A stretch of 15,794 nt of DNA, from contig JAFDCW010000023.1 of NCBI GenBank assembly GCA_019312705.1, forward strand, positions 1 to 15,794. Direction: 5' to 3'. The stretch is from Deltaproteobacteria bacterium (GTDB lineage Bacteria > Myxococcota > Polyangia > Polyangiales > B10-G4). Each line of letters starts with the position of its first letter. The stretch's first letter is position 1. Shown in pieces: positions 1 to 10,538 of this stretch. The translations under genes and the position numbers were made by a program. A model generated the notes under the pieces. It saw only the letters and a list, made by a program, of their open reading frames with translations. It had not been told where the DNA came from and searched no databases.

Positions 1-2320
<2,320 letters not shown>

Positions 2321-2405
2321 GGAATCCGGTGGGTCGGGGGGAGGACCAAAAGCTCCGGAATCATTACCGGATCATCGCCTCCGCGTGACGGCGCGAGCAT
2401 AGCTC

Positions 2406-2438
2406 GGGGCCCCTTCGGGTTCAACCCGATGAGGCCCC
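2406..2438. repeat. 33-bp imperfect palindrome upstream of gyrB
   Basis: The dyad is centred on base 2422. Its core is a perfect TCGGGTT-C-AACCCGA (2415-2429) and its outer arms are GGGGCC (2406-2411) and GGCCCC (2433-2438), exactly symmetric about the same base. Only two of sixteen pairs mismatch. It lies 86-118 nt before the gyrB ATG. It could be an operator or a hairpin in a gyrB leader. There is no following T-run, so an intrinsic terminator is less likely. Confidence 0.55.
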
Positions 2439-2448
2439 TCGAGGACCC

Positions 2449-2454
2449 TATAAA
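2449..2454. promoter_or_regulatory. TATAAA A+T-rich element, possible -10
   Basis: TATAAA on the plus strand (TTTATA on the minus strand) is the only A+T island in the gyrB/lipoprotein divergent region. It could be a -10 box for either gene. No matching -35 is visible, so direction and role are unresolved. Confidence 0.25.
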
Positions 2455-2655
2455 CACACGGCTTTTCTGGGCCCCCGCTCGAGGACGACCCGCCCGAAAC
2501 CGCCGAGGCCTCGCCGCCGGGCCGGGTCACCAGAACGCCTCGTGCAACATCGGCGCGCCAGACTCGCGTCGACCTGCCGCAACGACCACCGCGGGCGCTG
2601 GTGGGAGAGACGCCGACCGTTGAATATGCGTGGGTCGAGGTGGGTCAATGGCGCA

Positions 2656-3969
2656 ATGGAAAAGTCCGGTCTCGTACTGTCATTGCTCGTCCTCGTTGCA
2701 GCCTGTGGGAATTCGCGGCCCGCGGAGGAGCCGGAGCGTGCGCCCTACGGCGTGCCTTGCGGCGGGAACGCGGATTGCGAATCCGGCCTCTGCGTGACGG
2801 CCGGGGAGTCGTTCTGCAGTCAGGAGTGCGCGGACGACTGCGACTGCCCGGGAGGGGCGACGTGCCACCCGGCTGGCGATACGCTCTCGGTGTGCGCACC
2901 GGGGTCGAACTCGTGCGAGCGACCTCCGGACGCCGGCCCTCCGGACGCCAGTCCGCCGGACGCGAGCGGCGCGGACGCAGAGCCTTCCGACAGCGGTCCG
3001 CCCAACGATCGCGGCGGAGCAGGCGACCCCTGTACCGCGACGAGTGAGTGCGGCAATGTCCTCTCCCCTGGGGGCACGGGGCGGAGCATCGAGTACGAGT
3101 GGGTGGAGCAGGAATGCTGGACCGCCACCAGGCTGGGCCTGCCGGGCGGGCTCTGCACGATGACCGGCTGCGCCGGCAACTCCAGACGTGATCCCTGTCC
3201 CGATGGCACGACCTGCCTCCTGCTCAGCGGGGCGAGCATCTGTGCCCCGAGCTGCGAAGCAACCTCCGATTGCCGCGATGGATGGACCTGTCGGGCTGGC
3301 TTTCGCACATGGGATTCCCTGTGCTGGGGCTCCTGTGCGGTCACCGGCTGCTTCGATGACCTCGTCTGTCAGGCCGACGGAACCTGCGCCGAGGCTGCAC
3401 GCGTCCGATACGACGTGGTCGAGCGGAGCCTCAGCCTCGGCTCGCCGCTCACCTCGGTGGGTGGGTCGAGCACCGAGACCAGGCTGACCTTCGCGTTGCC
3501 CTTCGACATCGAGTTCTTCGGCGCGCCACACCGCGCGGGGACGATGGTGAACGCGTCATGGCAAGGCCTCTTCGGCATCGGAAGCGCGTCCATGGCCTTC
3601 GTGCCGGGCGACCACACGCGCTACGCGACGTCGGCGCCGCTCATCGTCGTCCACCACTACACAAACACGGCGAGGGGTACGGCGATTGCGTACGCGGTCA
3701 GCGGCACATCGCCCTCTCGGGTGCTCGAGGTCGAGTGGGAGACCGAGAACCTCTCGGGGACTGGCGGCGCCCGCTTCCGGCTCCGCTTCGACGAGGGGAG
3801 CGACGCCTTCGTCGTACACTACGGGCCGATCACCGACGACGTCTTCACCGAGGCCTGGACTCAGCTGGCGATGATGAACACGACCTCGTTCGAGGACCAC
3901 ATCGTCTCGACGGGGACTCCGCGCCCCGGGTCGGCGGCGAACACCCAGTTCACCTACACGCCGCGCTGA
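2656..3969 (+). CDS. Cys-rich lipoprotein with C-terminal beta-sandwich-like domain
   Basis: I do not recognise a named family. From ATG 2656 (437 aa) there is a short charged N-region, a hydrophobic stretch and a lipobox ending VAAC (C17), so it should be lipid-anchored on the periplasmic side or cell surface. Residues 35-87 hold ten Cys in short EGF-like or dickkopf-like spacing. A low-complexity linker rich in PPDA (90-116) follows, then a second Cys-rich block (126-244, sixteen Cys). The Cys-free end (250-437) has alternating hydrophobic strands. Its pattern (LPFDIEFFG, then FRLRFDEGSDAFVVHYG) recalls beta-sandwich repeats of bacterial surface proteins; that comparison is from memory. Acid linkers after the lipobox are typical of Myxococcota lipoproteins. 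An in-frame ATG at 2626 is possible but would lengthen the signal peptide. The even Cys spacing implies disulfides and an extracytoplasmic location. Confidence 0.85.
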   Translation: MEKSGLVLSLLVLVAACGNSRPAEEPERAPYGVPCGGNADCESGLCVTAGESFCSQECADDCDCPGGATCHPAGDTLSVCAPGSNSCERPPDAGPPDASPPDASGADAEPSDSGPPNDRGGAGDPCTATSECGNVLSPGGTGRSIEYEWVEQECWTATRLGLPGGLCTMTGCAGNSRRDPCPDGTTCLLLSGASICAPSCEATSDCRDGWTCRAGFRTWDSLCWGSCAVTGCFDDLVCQADGTCAEAARVRYDVVERSLSLGSPLTSVGGSSTETRLTFALPFDIEFFGAPHRAGTMVNASWQGLFGIGSASMAFVPGDHTRYATSAPLIVVHHYTNTARGTAIAYAVSGTSPSRVLEVEWETENLSGTGGARFRLRFDEGSDAFVVHYGPITDDVFTEAWTQLAMMNTTSFEDHIVSTGTPRPGSAANTQFTYTPR

Positions 3970-4088
3970 AACGGACCCAGCGCCCGGGCATCGAACCCCC
4001 GGCGTGCCCTTCGTTGGCACCTGCGACGCCATCGAGCACCGCAGATAGCCGACATCAAGCACCCACCCTCCCCACTCTCGGCTCATAG

Positions 4089-4094
4089 TAGAAT
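4089..4094 (+). promoter_or_regulatory. TAGAAT -10 candidate for kinase gene
   Basis: TAGAAT is followed by seven bases (ggcgccg) and then ATG 4102. Transcription would begin at or next to that ATG, giving a leaderless mRNA. The hexamer overlaps the alternative ATG 4093, which argues against that codon as the start. No -35 match is evident. Confidence 0.45.
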
Positions 4095-4101
4095 GGCGCC
4101 G

Positions 4102-5778
<1,677 letters not shown>

Positions 5779-5806
5779 GCGGACTCCGAGCGAGTAGGGA
5801 CGACGT

Positions 5807-5825
5807 ACGGCGCTCAGGGCGCCGT
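5807..5825. terminator. hairpin between convergent kinase and lipoprotein genes
   Basis: ACGGCGC and GCGCCGT form a perfect 7-bp stem around the loop tcagg, which contains the lipoprotein stop codon. It lies 29 nt past the kinase stop, where the two genes converge. No T-run follows on either strand, so it could slow polymerase or shield mRNA ends rather than act as a classical terminator. Confidence 0.35.
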
Positions 5826-6431
5826 GATGTCCATGCAGGGCGTGCCCTCGTTCTGCTCCCGCAGATTGCAGCCCATCAAGCGCCCGATGATGCGCGGCGG
5901 CTGCTCGGTCAGCGTCAGCTGCATCGAGGTCTCGACGTACACGGGACCGATGCCCGGGCAGTAGACGGTCTTGACGGTCTTCTGGTCGTCGCCGCCGTCT
6001 TCTTCGATGCGCACGCAGTCCTCGAACTCGCCCGCGGGCACTTCGATGCGCGCGCTGACCGAAGTCACCCGGGCCGTGCGACCGCTCGGCGCTTCCCACT
6101 CGGCGCCGACGGTGATCGGCGCTTTGAGCAACCACGTCGACGAGGCCGGGCGATAGATGCCGCCTTCGCGGCGCTCGTAGACGAAAGGCTCGCCACCGAG
6201 GGCGCTGATTTCGATGCGCGGCCCGATGACGGCGATGACCCGGGCGACGCCGAGGACGTCTTCGATGCCGTTGTCGACCTGGTAGGACCAGACGTAGTCG
6301 ATGCCGAGGGGGTAGAGGTGGTCCGGGGCGTGTATGTCCGCACGCGGCCCCTCCGTCGTGTCCTGGGCAGCGCCGCAGGCAAAGGCGACGGTCGCCAACA
6401 TCGAGACGAGGACGATTCGTGCGCTAGTCAT
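5814..6431 (-). CDS. putative lipoprotein of unknown function
   Basis: The 205-aa product starts MTSARIVLV, has a hydrophobic stretch and Cys19 followed by Gly and an acidic, Gln-containing tail. This fits a lipoprotein signal, although the residue two before the Cys (Phe17) makes the lipobox (AFAC) weak. The mature part is mostly beta-strand in character. It contains HLYPLGIDYVWSYQVDN near its start, then VPAGEFEDCVRIEE and YCPGIGPVYVET. This order (a bulk start with W-x-Y, then AGxFxxCxxI, then PGxGxV) recurs in many uncharacterised bacterial lipoproteins. Four further Cys at the end may form disulfides. The start codon overlaps the stop of the upstream gene by four bases (ATGA), so translation is probably coupled. 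I cannot assign a function. Confidence 0.8.
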   Translation of the reverse strand: MTSARIVLVSMLATVAFACGAAQDTTEGPRADIHAPDHLYPLGIDYVWSYQVDNGIEDVLGVARVIAVIGPRIEISALGGEPFVYERREGGIYRPASSTWLLKAPITVGAEWEAPSGRTARVTSVSARIEVPAGEFEDCVRIEEDGGDDQKTVKTVYCPGIGPVYVETSMQLTLTEQPPRIIGRLMGCNLREQNEGTPCMDITAP

Positions 6432-6739
6432 GTCAGTACGTAGAGGTAGGCGATGGTCGAAAAGAGGGCGAGGCAGGCGAGGATGACGACGACCTGGATC
6501 GGATCGATTTGCGTGCGATGCAAGAGACCCCGGGCATGGGCCGCGACGCCATCGTCACTCGCTTCGAGCAGCCCGCGGGTCACGCGCCGAACCTCGACGT
6601 AGTCCCCGCGTTCGAAGGCCCCTTCCGCCGAGCGCAGGCGCTCGCCCTCTTCGGACCCTTGTCCGGGCAACGGCTCAGGGCCCGCTTCGGGGTCCTCCTC
6701 AGAGTCATTGTGGGGGGCCTTGTCTTCGGAACTCGCCAT
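6428..6739 (-). CDS. small protein with one C-terminal membrane span
   Basis: This 103-aa protein begins at ATG 6739. Residues 1-40 are acidic and Pro/Gly-rich, hence probably disordered. Residues 38-75 form a helix pair resembling a single TPR-like unit (AFERGDYVEVRRVTRGLL). Residues about 80-101 are a strongly hydrophobic span (VVVILACLALFSTIAYLY), so the protein is probably tail-anchored with its bulk in the cytoplasm. The frame is open for 36 more codons upstream, but ATG 6739 is preferred: TACACT lies ten bases before it and the upstream extension has no protein-like character. It overlaps the following lipoprotein gene by ATGA and follows the 8-span membrane gene after 73 nt. Similar small proteins are common in Myxococcota, but I know no function. 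Confidence 0.75.
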   Translation of the reverse strand: MASSEDKAPHNDSEEDPEAGPEPLPGQGSEEGERLRSAEGAFERGDYVEVRRVTRGLLEASDDGVAAHARGLLHRTQIDPIQVVVILACLALFSTIAYLYVLT

Positions 6740-6749
6740 GAGGGGGCGG

Positions 6750-6755
6750 AGTGTA
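6750..6755 (-). promoter_or_regulatory. TACACT -10 candidate
   Basis: On the minus strand TACACT is followed by ten bases (ccgccccctc) and ATG 6739, with no Shine-Dalgarno. It would give a leaderless or very short leader transcript for the 6739-5814 gene pair, separate from the membrane gene upstream. Confidence 0.35.
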
Positions 6756-6812
6756 TCCCAGGCGGCACGGGAGTCGAGGTGCGCGCCCGCGGCCGACCAT
6801 TCATTCGAGCGT

Positions 6813-8216
6813 TCAGAGGAGCGCGATGAGCCCGACCGCCAGGGCACCGAGACTCAGCGGTGCGAGGCCGAGGGTCATCAGCGCCACGGAGCGAAGGACC
6901 CGAGCCCGCCTCGCCGACAACCCGAGGTCGGGGACGTCCTCCGGGGAGCGTGCAGAAGAGGCCCGGAGTTGGGCAAGGGCCGCGATGCCGCCCGTGAGCA
7001 CGAGGGGAACCAAGAGCAGCGCCAGAGCGAGGACCAGGAGCCCCCACGGCGTCACCCGGGCCGCGAGACGCAAGCCCAGGTCGTCCCCCTGGCGAACGCC
7101 GGCGCGGTCGATGGTGGCCCGATACCATCCGGCCGCCGTGGAGATGTCGATCAAATAGAGATCACGGCGGCCAGCGATGCGCACGCGATGGACTTCCCGG
7201 TCGGTCTCTCGCGCTTCCGAATTGGACGAGATGGGAAGCTCTCCAGCGCCGCCCCCATCGGAGGCGACAACCCGGACGTCGGCTCCATCGACCTCGACCG
7301 TGAGCGCCGTGTCGGGGATCACGAGGGTGCGCACGCGGCCCTCCACCTGCGCGTCGACCAATACCCGCAGAGGGTCCGTCGCCATCGAGTCTGCCTCGCC
7401 GATGCGCAAGAGGGGCGACGGGTGCACGAGGGACGCGATGACGAGGGAGACGCCGATGCCCGGTGCGATCCAAGAGAGCGCGAGGGCCGCGATGACCGAA
7501 GCGGGTGGTCGCCCGGCGGGCCGGCGCCGGGATGCGTCCGTGAGCCGGTGCCGCCGGGCGACCCAGGCCGCGGTGATCACCCCCTGCCCCACGGGAACCG
7601 TCACCGCGAGGAAGGGCACGGCGCCGAGCAGCAGGAAGGGCACCAAGGACGCGTCCGCGAACAAGAGCCCGACCACCGTCGCGATGGCCAGGGGCGATGA
7701 CTGGATGGCGTGGGCGAGGAAGACCATCGCGACGTGGCCCAAGGCGCCATCCTGCATGAAGAATCGCACGCTCTCGAGGGCGGCGCCGCCCATGGACCCG
7801 CCCCGGTCCACGAGGATGCGCGGCGCGTAGGTGAAGGGCATGATGAAGAACGCGGCGAGGGCGACGCCACCGGCGGTCAGGCCCACCCGCCGAGCATCGG
7901 TGAACGCGTCCTCACCTCGAAGGTGAGCCCCGAGGGAGGCGAGGACCGCGGCGACGATGACGAGGATCGCAGCGCCGAGGATGAAGACCCCCGCGGAGAG
8001 CCAGGCCCGATTCCGGCGGACCTTGCCGCCGGCCTGCGTCGCCACCTGAAACGCGTAGAGCTCGGAGCCGAACCACGGGAGCGCAACGAGACCGAGGCCG
8101 CACGGGAGGAGGAAGGCCGAGAGCACCAGAGAGAGCCCGAGGACGGCCATGGAGACGGGCTGGGCCCGGAAGGTCCCGAGGGACTCTTTCAGGTGGTCGA
8201 GGGGCTGGATCGGCAT
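6813..8216 (-). CDS. polytopic membrane protein with periplasmic-type insert, unknown function
   Basis: The 467-aa product has about six hydrophobic segments in its first half (roughly 22-48, 73-98, 111-130, 160-185, 190-218, 239-264). A hydrophilic block follows (about 270-387) with beta-strand character, including VEGRVRTLVI, HRVRIAGRRDLYLIDIS and AAGWYRATIDRAG. Two final spans lie near 388-416 and 440-467. The hydrophilic block resembles a small beta-sandwich domain and probably sits on one face of the membrane. Polar and charged residues are sparse inside the spans, so no transporter or enzyme motif is evident. ATG 8216 is chosen because the hydrophobic pattern starts just after it. The frame stays open much further upstream, but that stretch is antisense to the neighbouring dehydrogenase and is rejected. 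The gene is divergent from the dehydrogenase with only 30 bp between starts. Confidence 0.82.
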   Translation of the reverse strand: MPIQPLDHLKESLGTFRAQPVSMAVLGLSLVLSAFLLPCGLGLVALPWFGSELYAFQVATQAGGKVRRNRAWLSAGVFILGAAILVIVAAVLASLGAHLRGEDAFTDARRVGLTAGGVALAAFFIMPFTYAPRILVDRGGSMGGAALESVRFFMQDGALGHVAMVFLAHAIQSSPLAIATVVGLLFADASLVPFLLLGAVPFLAVTVPVGQGVITAAWVARRHRLTDASRRRPAGRPPASVIAALALSWIAPGIGVSLVIASLVHPSPLLRIGEADSMATDPLRVLVDAQVEGRVRTLVIPDTALTVEVDGADVRVVASDGGGAGELPISSNSEARETDREVHRVRIAGRRDLYLIDISTAAGWYRATIDRAGVRQGDDLGLRLAARVTPWGLLVLALALLLVPLVLTGGIAALAQLRASSARSPEDVPDLGLSARRARVLRSVALMTLGLAPLSLGALAVGLIALL

Positions 8217-8227
8217 GGACGTAGCGG

Positions 8228-8233
8228 ATGGTA
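8228..8233 (-). promoter_or_regulatory. TACCAT -10 candidate for the membrane protein gene
   Basis: On the minus strand TACCAT is followed by eleven bases and ATG 8216, with no Shine-Dalgarno. It overlaps the opposing candidate at 8232-8237 by two bases. Confidence 0.35.
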
Positions 8234-8237
8234 CAGT
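8232..8237 (+). promoter_or_regulatory. TACAGT -10 candidate for the dehydrogenase gene
   Basis: TACAGT is followed by nine bases (ccgcggccg) and ATG 8247, again without a Shine-Dalgarno. Any -35 would have to lie inside the first codons of the divergent membrane gene; none is obvious there. Confidence 0.35.
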
Positions 8238-8246
8238 CCGCGGCCG

Positions 8247-9173
8247 ATGACCGAAGATCAACGCGCACCGACAATCTTTCAGGACGACCTCTTCGAAGGC
8301 GAGGTGGTGGCCATCACCGGAGGGGGGACCGGCATCGGCCTCGCAATCGCCCGGGAGGTGGCGCGCCTCGGAGCGAAGGTGGCGATCTGCGGGCGTCGAC
8401 CCGAGCCCCTCGCGGACGCCGCGAAGCTCATCGCCCGAGAGAGTCAGGAGAGCCAAGAGAGCCAAGAGGGTCAAGAGCGCGCGGGCCAGAGCCCTGACCA
8501 AAGCCAGGTCGATGACCGCGTCTTCGCCGAGCCCTGCGACATCCGCGACCCAGAGCAGGTCGCCGCCTGGGTCCGAGGGGTCCTCGACCGTTTCGGGCGC
8601 ATCGACGTGCTGGTGAACAATGCCGGCGGCCAGTTTCCCTCGCCCGCCGAAAGCATCTCGCCCAAGGGCTTCGAGGCGGTCGTGCGCAACAACCTGCTCG
8701 GCACCTGGAACTTCACCCACGCCGTGGGAACGATGGCCCTCATTCCGCAAAAGCGCGGGCGCATCATCAACATCATTGCCCAGTGCCGACGAGGCTTTCC
8801 GGGCATGGTGCATACCGGCGCCGCCCGGGCCGGCGTCGAGAACCTCACCATGACCCTGGCCGTCGAGTGGGCGATGCATGGCATCCGCGTCAACGCCGTC
8901 GCCCCGGGCATCATCGAGTCGACCGGGACCAAACAGTATCCGCCATCACTGCTCGAAAACGCGCGCAAGGCCTGCCTCGCCAAGCGCCTCGGCCAGCCCG
9001 AAGAGGTGAGCCACCTGGTGTGCTACCTCGCCAGCCCCCAAGCGGACTTCATCACGGGCCAGACCTTCTCCATCGACGGCGGCCAAAGCCTCTGGGGCGA
9101 CCAGTGGTTGGTCGACGACGACGTGCCGACGTTTGCTCCCTATGAGAGCCCAGAGGGCGAGCCGGCCGACTGA
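8247..9173 (+). CDS. PECR-like short-chain dehydrogenase, putative trans-2-enoyl-CoA reductase
   Basis: This 308-aa enzyme has a Rossmann fold with TGGGTGIG (24-31) and NNAGG (124-128). Arg50 and Arg51 after the second strand suggest NADPH preference. It matches human peroxisomal trans-2-enoyl-CoA reductase as I recall it: GGQFPSPAESISPKGF, INIIAQ, GFPGMVHTGAARAGVENLT, then PEEVSHLVCYL and SIDGGQSLW. As in PECR the canonical YxxxK pair is absent: Thr190 and Arg194 stand in the Tyr and Lys positions. The likely reaction is reduction of a 2-enoyl-CoA double bond in fatty-acid metabolism; this is inferred from family. A 20-residue loop insert (65-84) includes four E-S/G-Q repeats. The in-frame region before ATG 8247 is antisense to the membrane gene and is not part of the protein. 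The gene ends one base before the tatC stop. Confidence 0.92.
   Translation: MTEDQRAPTIFQDDLFEGEVVAITGGGTGIGLAIAREVARLGAKVAICGRRPEPLADAAKLIARESQESQESQEGQERAGQSPDQSQVDDRVFAEPCDIRDPEQVAAWVRGVLDRFGRIDVLVNNAGGQFPSPAESISPKGFEAVVRNNLLGTWNFTHAVGTMALIPQKRGRIINIIAQCRRGFPGMVHTGAARAGVENLTMTLAVEWAMHGIRVNAVAPGIIESTGTKQYPPSLLENARKACLAKRLGQPEEVSHLVCYLASPQADFITGQTFSIDGGQSLWGDQWLVDDDVPTFAPYESPEGEPAD
8439..8474 (+). repeat. four tandem 9-nt repeats inside the dehydrogenase gene
   Basis: Four in-frame units (GAGAGTCAG, GAGAGCCAA twice, GAGGGTCAA) encode E-S-Q three times and then E-G-Q, residues 65-76. They sit in a loop that is shorter in PECR relatives, so they probably grew by slippage and are tolerated on the surface. 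Confidence 0.85.
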
Positions 9174-9181
9174 TTCAGTCG
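9167..9181. other. 15-bp palindrome holding both stop codons of convergent genes
   Basis: CGACTGA-T-TCAGTCG is a perfect palindrome around one base. The left TGA stops the dehydrogenase and the right TCA is the tatC stop on the other strand. The genes are one base apart, so any terminator must lie within coding sequence or be absent. The loop is too short for a normal hairpin, so it is more likely a cruciform, a protein site or a coincidence. Confidence 0.4.
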
Positions 9182-9984
9182 ACCTTCTTGCGCCCGACGA
9201 CCCAGGCGAAGAAGACCGAGACGAACCAGAGGAAGATCAGCGGCCCGAGCATGAGGAGCTGGGAGCCGACGTCCGGGGGCGTGAGCAACGACGACAAGAC
9301 GGTCGCGATGAGCACCCACCACCGGCTGAAGCGCAGGAGCTGCTTCCAGTTCACGATGCCCGCGAGGGCCATGAAGCTGATGACCACCGGCAGCTCGAAG
9401 ACGATGCCGAAGGCGAGCAGCATGCGCACTTCGAAGGTGAGGATCTCGCTGATGGCGATGGTCGGCTCGAGGGTGACGCCCCCGGGGAGGATCACCGCAA
9501 ACTCGAGGAAGTACTCGAACGCCGAAGGAAAGACGACGAAGTAGCCAAAGGACAGACCGCCGACGAAGAAGAGCGTGGCGATCAGTACGAAGGGGATCGC
9601 GAGGCGTTTTTCCTTTCGATAGAGCCCCGGGGCGATGAATGCCCAGAGCTGCCAGAAGAGCCAGGGCCCGCCGACGAGCACGCCGACCATGAGGGCGATC
9701 TTGAGGTAGGCGACGAAGGGGTCGATGGGATTGAGGAAGACGAGCTTCGGCTCACCCTCCATACCGATCGAGACCCAGCCGAGGCGGAACGGCTCGATGA
9801 GGGCGCCGAGGAGCTCTTCGCGAAAAATCCAACCGACGGCGACGCCGGGGATCAACCCGTAGAGCGAGCGGATGAGGCGATAGCGGAGCTCTCCGAGGTG
9901 ATCGAAGAACCCCATCTCGACGTCGTCTTCGGGGGTGACCGTCTCGTCGGTCGCTTCGGCATCAGCCTCGGCTTCGGCGGTCAC
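9175..9984 (-). CDS. tatC: Sec-independent protein translocase TatC
   Basis: TatC is the core receptor of the twin-arginine pathway, which exports folded proteins across the inner membrane. The 269-aa product has the family hallmarks: FFDHLGELRYRL (27-37, with the signal-peptide-binding Glu32), WQLWAFIAPGLYRKEKR (111-127, with Glu125), FGYFVVFP (146-153), AFGIVFELPV (191-200) and LTPPDVGSQ (234-242). Six membrane spans are visible, and the N-terminal acidic extension of about 24 residues is longer than in E. coli. Translation starts at GTG 9984, which overlaps the tatB stop (GTGA), and AAGGGGGG lies eight bases before it as a Shine-Dalgarno. The gene is therefore translationally tied to tatB. 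A separate TatA must be encoded elsewhere, or TatB may serve both roles. Confidence 0.97.
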   Translation of the reverse strand: MTAEAEADAEATDETVTPEDDVEMGFFDHLGELRYRLIRSLYGLIPGVAVGWIFREELLGALIEPFRLGWVSIGMEGEPKLVFLNPIDPFVAYLKIALMVGVLVGGPWLFWQLWAFIAPGLYRKEKRLAIPFVLIATLFFVGGLSFGYFVVFPSAFEYFLEFAVILPGGVTLEPTIAISEILTFEVRMLLAFGIVFELPVVISFMALAGIVNWKQLLRFSRWWVLIATVLSSLLTPPDVGSQLLMLGPLIFLWFVSVFFAWVVGRKKVD

Positions 9985-10502
9985 TTGCCGAGCCCCCCTT
10001 GGTCGTCGCCCGCCGCGACGAGTTCGGGCTCGGGTTCGGGCACAGACACCGCCTTCGCCTCGGGCGCGGCCTTGGGGGCGGTCTTCGCTTCGGGCGCGGC
10101 CTTGGGCTCGGGCTCGGCTTCGTCATTCGAGGCGAAGACCGGGTCGTCCACCGGCGCCGGGGCCGGCGCCTCGCGATGGGCCTGGGCGTCTTTGGGCTGG
10201 GCGACTGCGTGGGAGACATCGGTGCCGGCAATCGGTCGCTCGGCTCGGAAATCCTCGTCGTTCAGCGTGTAGTTGGGGCGCGGCTTGTGCTTCTTCGGCT
10301 TGTGGGCCAGCGGATTGCGCAGGTCCTCGTCCCGGAGCAGCTCGTCGAGGCCCGCCGCGTTCTTCAGCTCACGGGTGGCGTGGCGGAACTCGCGCAGCCC
10401 CTTGCCGACCGCCTTCATGAAGGTCGGCATCTTCTTCGGGCCAACCGCGATGAGCACGACCACCGCGATGACAAGCATCTCGCCGAAACCAATACCGAAC
10501 AT
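9981..10502 (-). CDS. tatB: Sec-independent protein translocase TatB (TatA/B family)
   Basis: The protein (173 aa) begins MFGIGFGEMLVIAVVVLIAV, the short hydrophobic anchor of the TatA/B family. Glu8 and the hinge Gly21-Pro22 (GPKKMP) are in place. An amphipathic helix (FMKAVGKGLREFRHATREL, about 28-46) lies along the membrane. Glu8 with MFxIGFxE matches E. coli TatB more than TatA, so it probably partners TatC in cargo recognition. The rest (about 60-173) is a disordered Pro/Ala/Glu tail with a repeated AAPEAK unit. It is the third gene of a run on this strand, 36 nt after the chemotaxis-type gene, and overlaps tatC. No clear Shine-Dalgarno precedes ATG 10502. Confidence 0.93.
   Translation of the reverse strand: MFGIGFGEMLVIAVVVLIAVGPKKMPTFMKAVGKGLREFRHATRELKNAAGLDELLRDEDLRNPLAHKPKKHKPRPNYTLNDEDFRAERPIAGTDVSHAVAQPKDAQAHREAPAPAPVDDPVFASNDEAEPEPKAAPEAKTAPKAAPEAKAVSVPEPEPELVAAGDDQGGLGK
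10053..10106 (-). repeat. two 24-nt direct repeats in the tatB tail
   Basis: The stretches 10053-10076 and 10083-10106 agree at 23 of 24 bases with a 30-nt period and in frame. They encode AAPEAK units in the disordered C-terminal tail, probably from slippage or unequal exchange. Confidence 0.75.
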
Positions 10503-10538
10503 GACGCGCCGGAGGTCTACCGCGGAAAAGGGCCCGGG

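Larger units (their letters stand above)
2321..2655. other. intergenic region between divergent gyrB and lipoprotein gene
   Basis: No convincing gene lies here. It should hold the gyrB promoter (minus strand) and the promoter of the lipoprotein gene (plus strand). It contains a 33-bp dyad at 2406-2438, an A+T island with TATAAA at 2449-2454, and a pair of near-direct repeats at about 2355-2375 (on the minus strand ATGATCCGG, then ATGATTCCGG) flanking a TA step. The recF, dnaN and dnaA genes often found before gyrB are absent: the neighbour is a divergent lipoprotein gene. Confidence 0.6.
8224..8241. repeat. 18-bp dyad in a 30-bp divergent promoter region
   Basis: GCGGA-tg-GTAC-ag-TCCGC is symmetric about the centre of GTAC, with seven of nine pairs matching. 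It fills most of the space between the two divergent start codons (8216 and 8247) and overlaps both -10 candidates. It would suit an operator for a dimeric regulator, though its short arms could be chance in G+C-rich DNA. Confidence 0.35.

Noticed and set aside
3970..4101. Terminator after the Cys-rich lipoprotein (CCGGG/CCCGG stem near 3990)
   Set aside because: The stem has only five pairs and no T-run, so it is not distinguishable from chance in G+C-rich DNA.
7710..8246. N-terminal extension of the dehydrogenase
   Set aside because: It is antisense to membrane-protein coding sequence and is highly charged and repetitive. The enzyme fold begins right after ATG 8247.
8439..8474. CRISPR-like or regulatory tandem repeat
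   Set aside because: The 9-nt units are in frame within a gene, contiguous without spacers, and encode E-S/G-Q.
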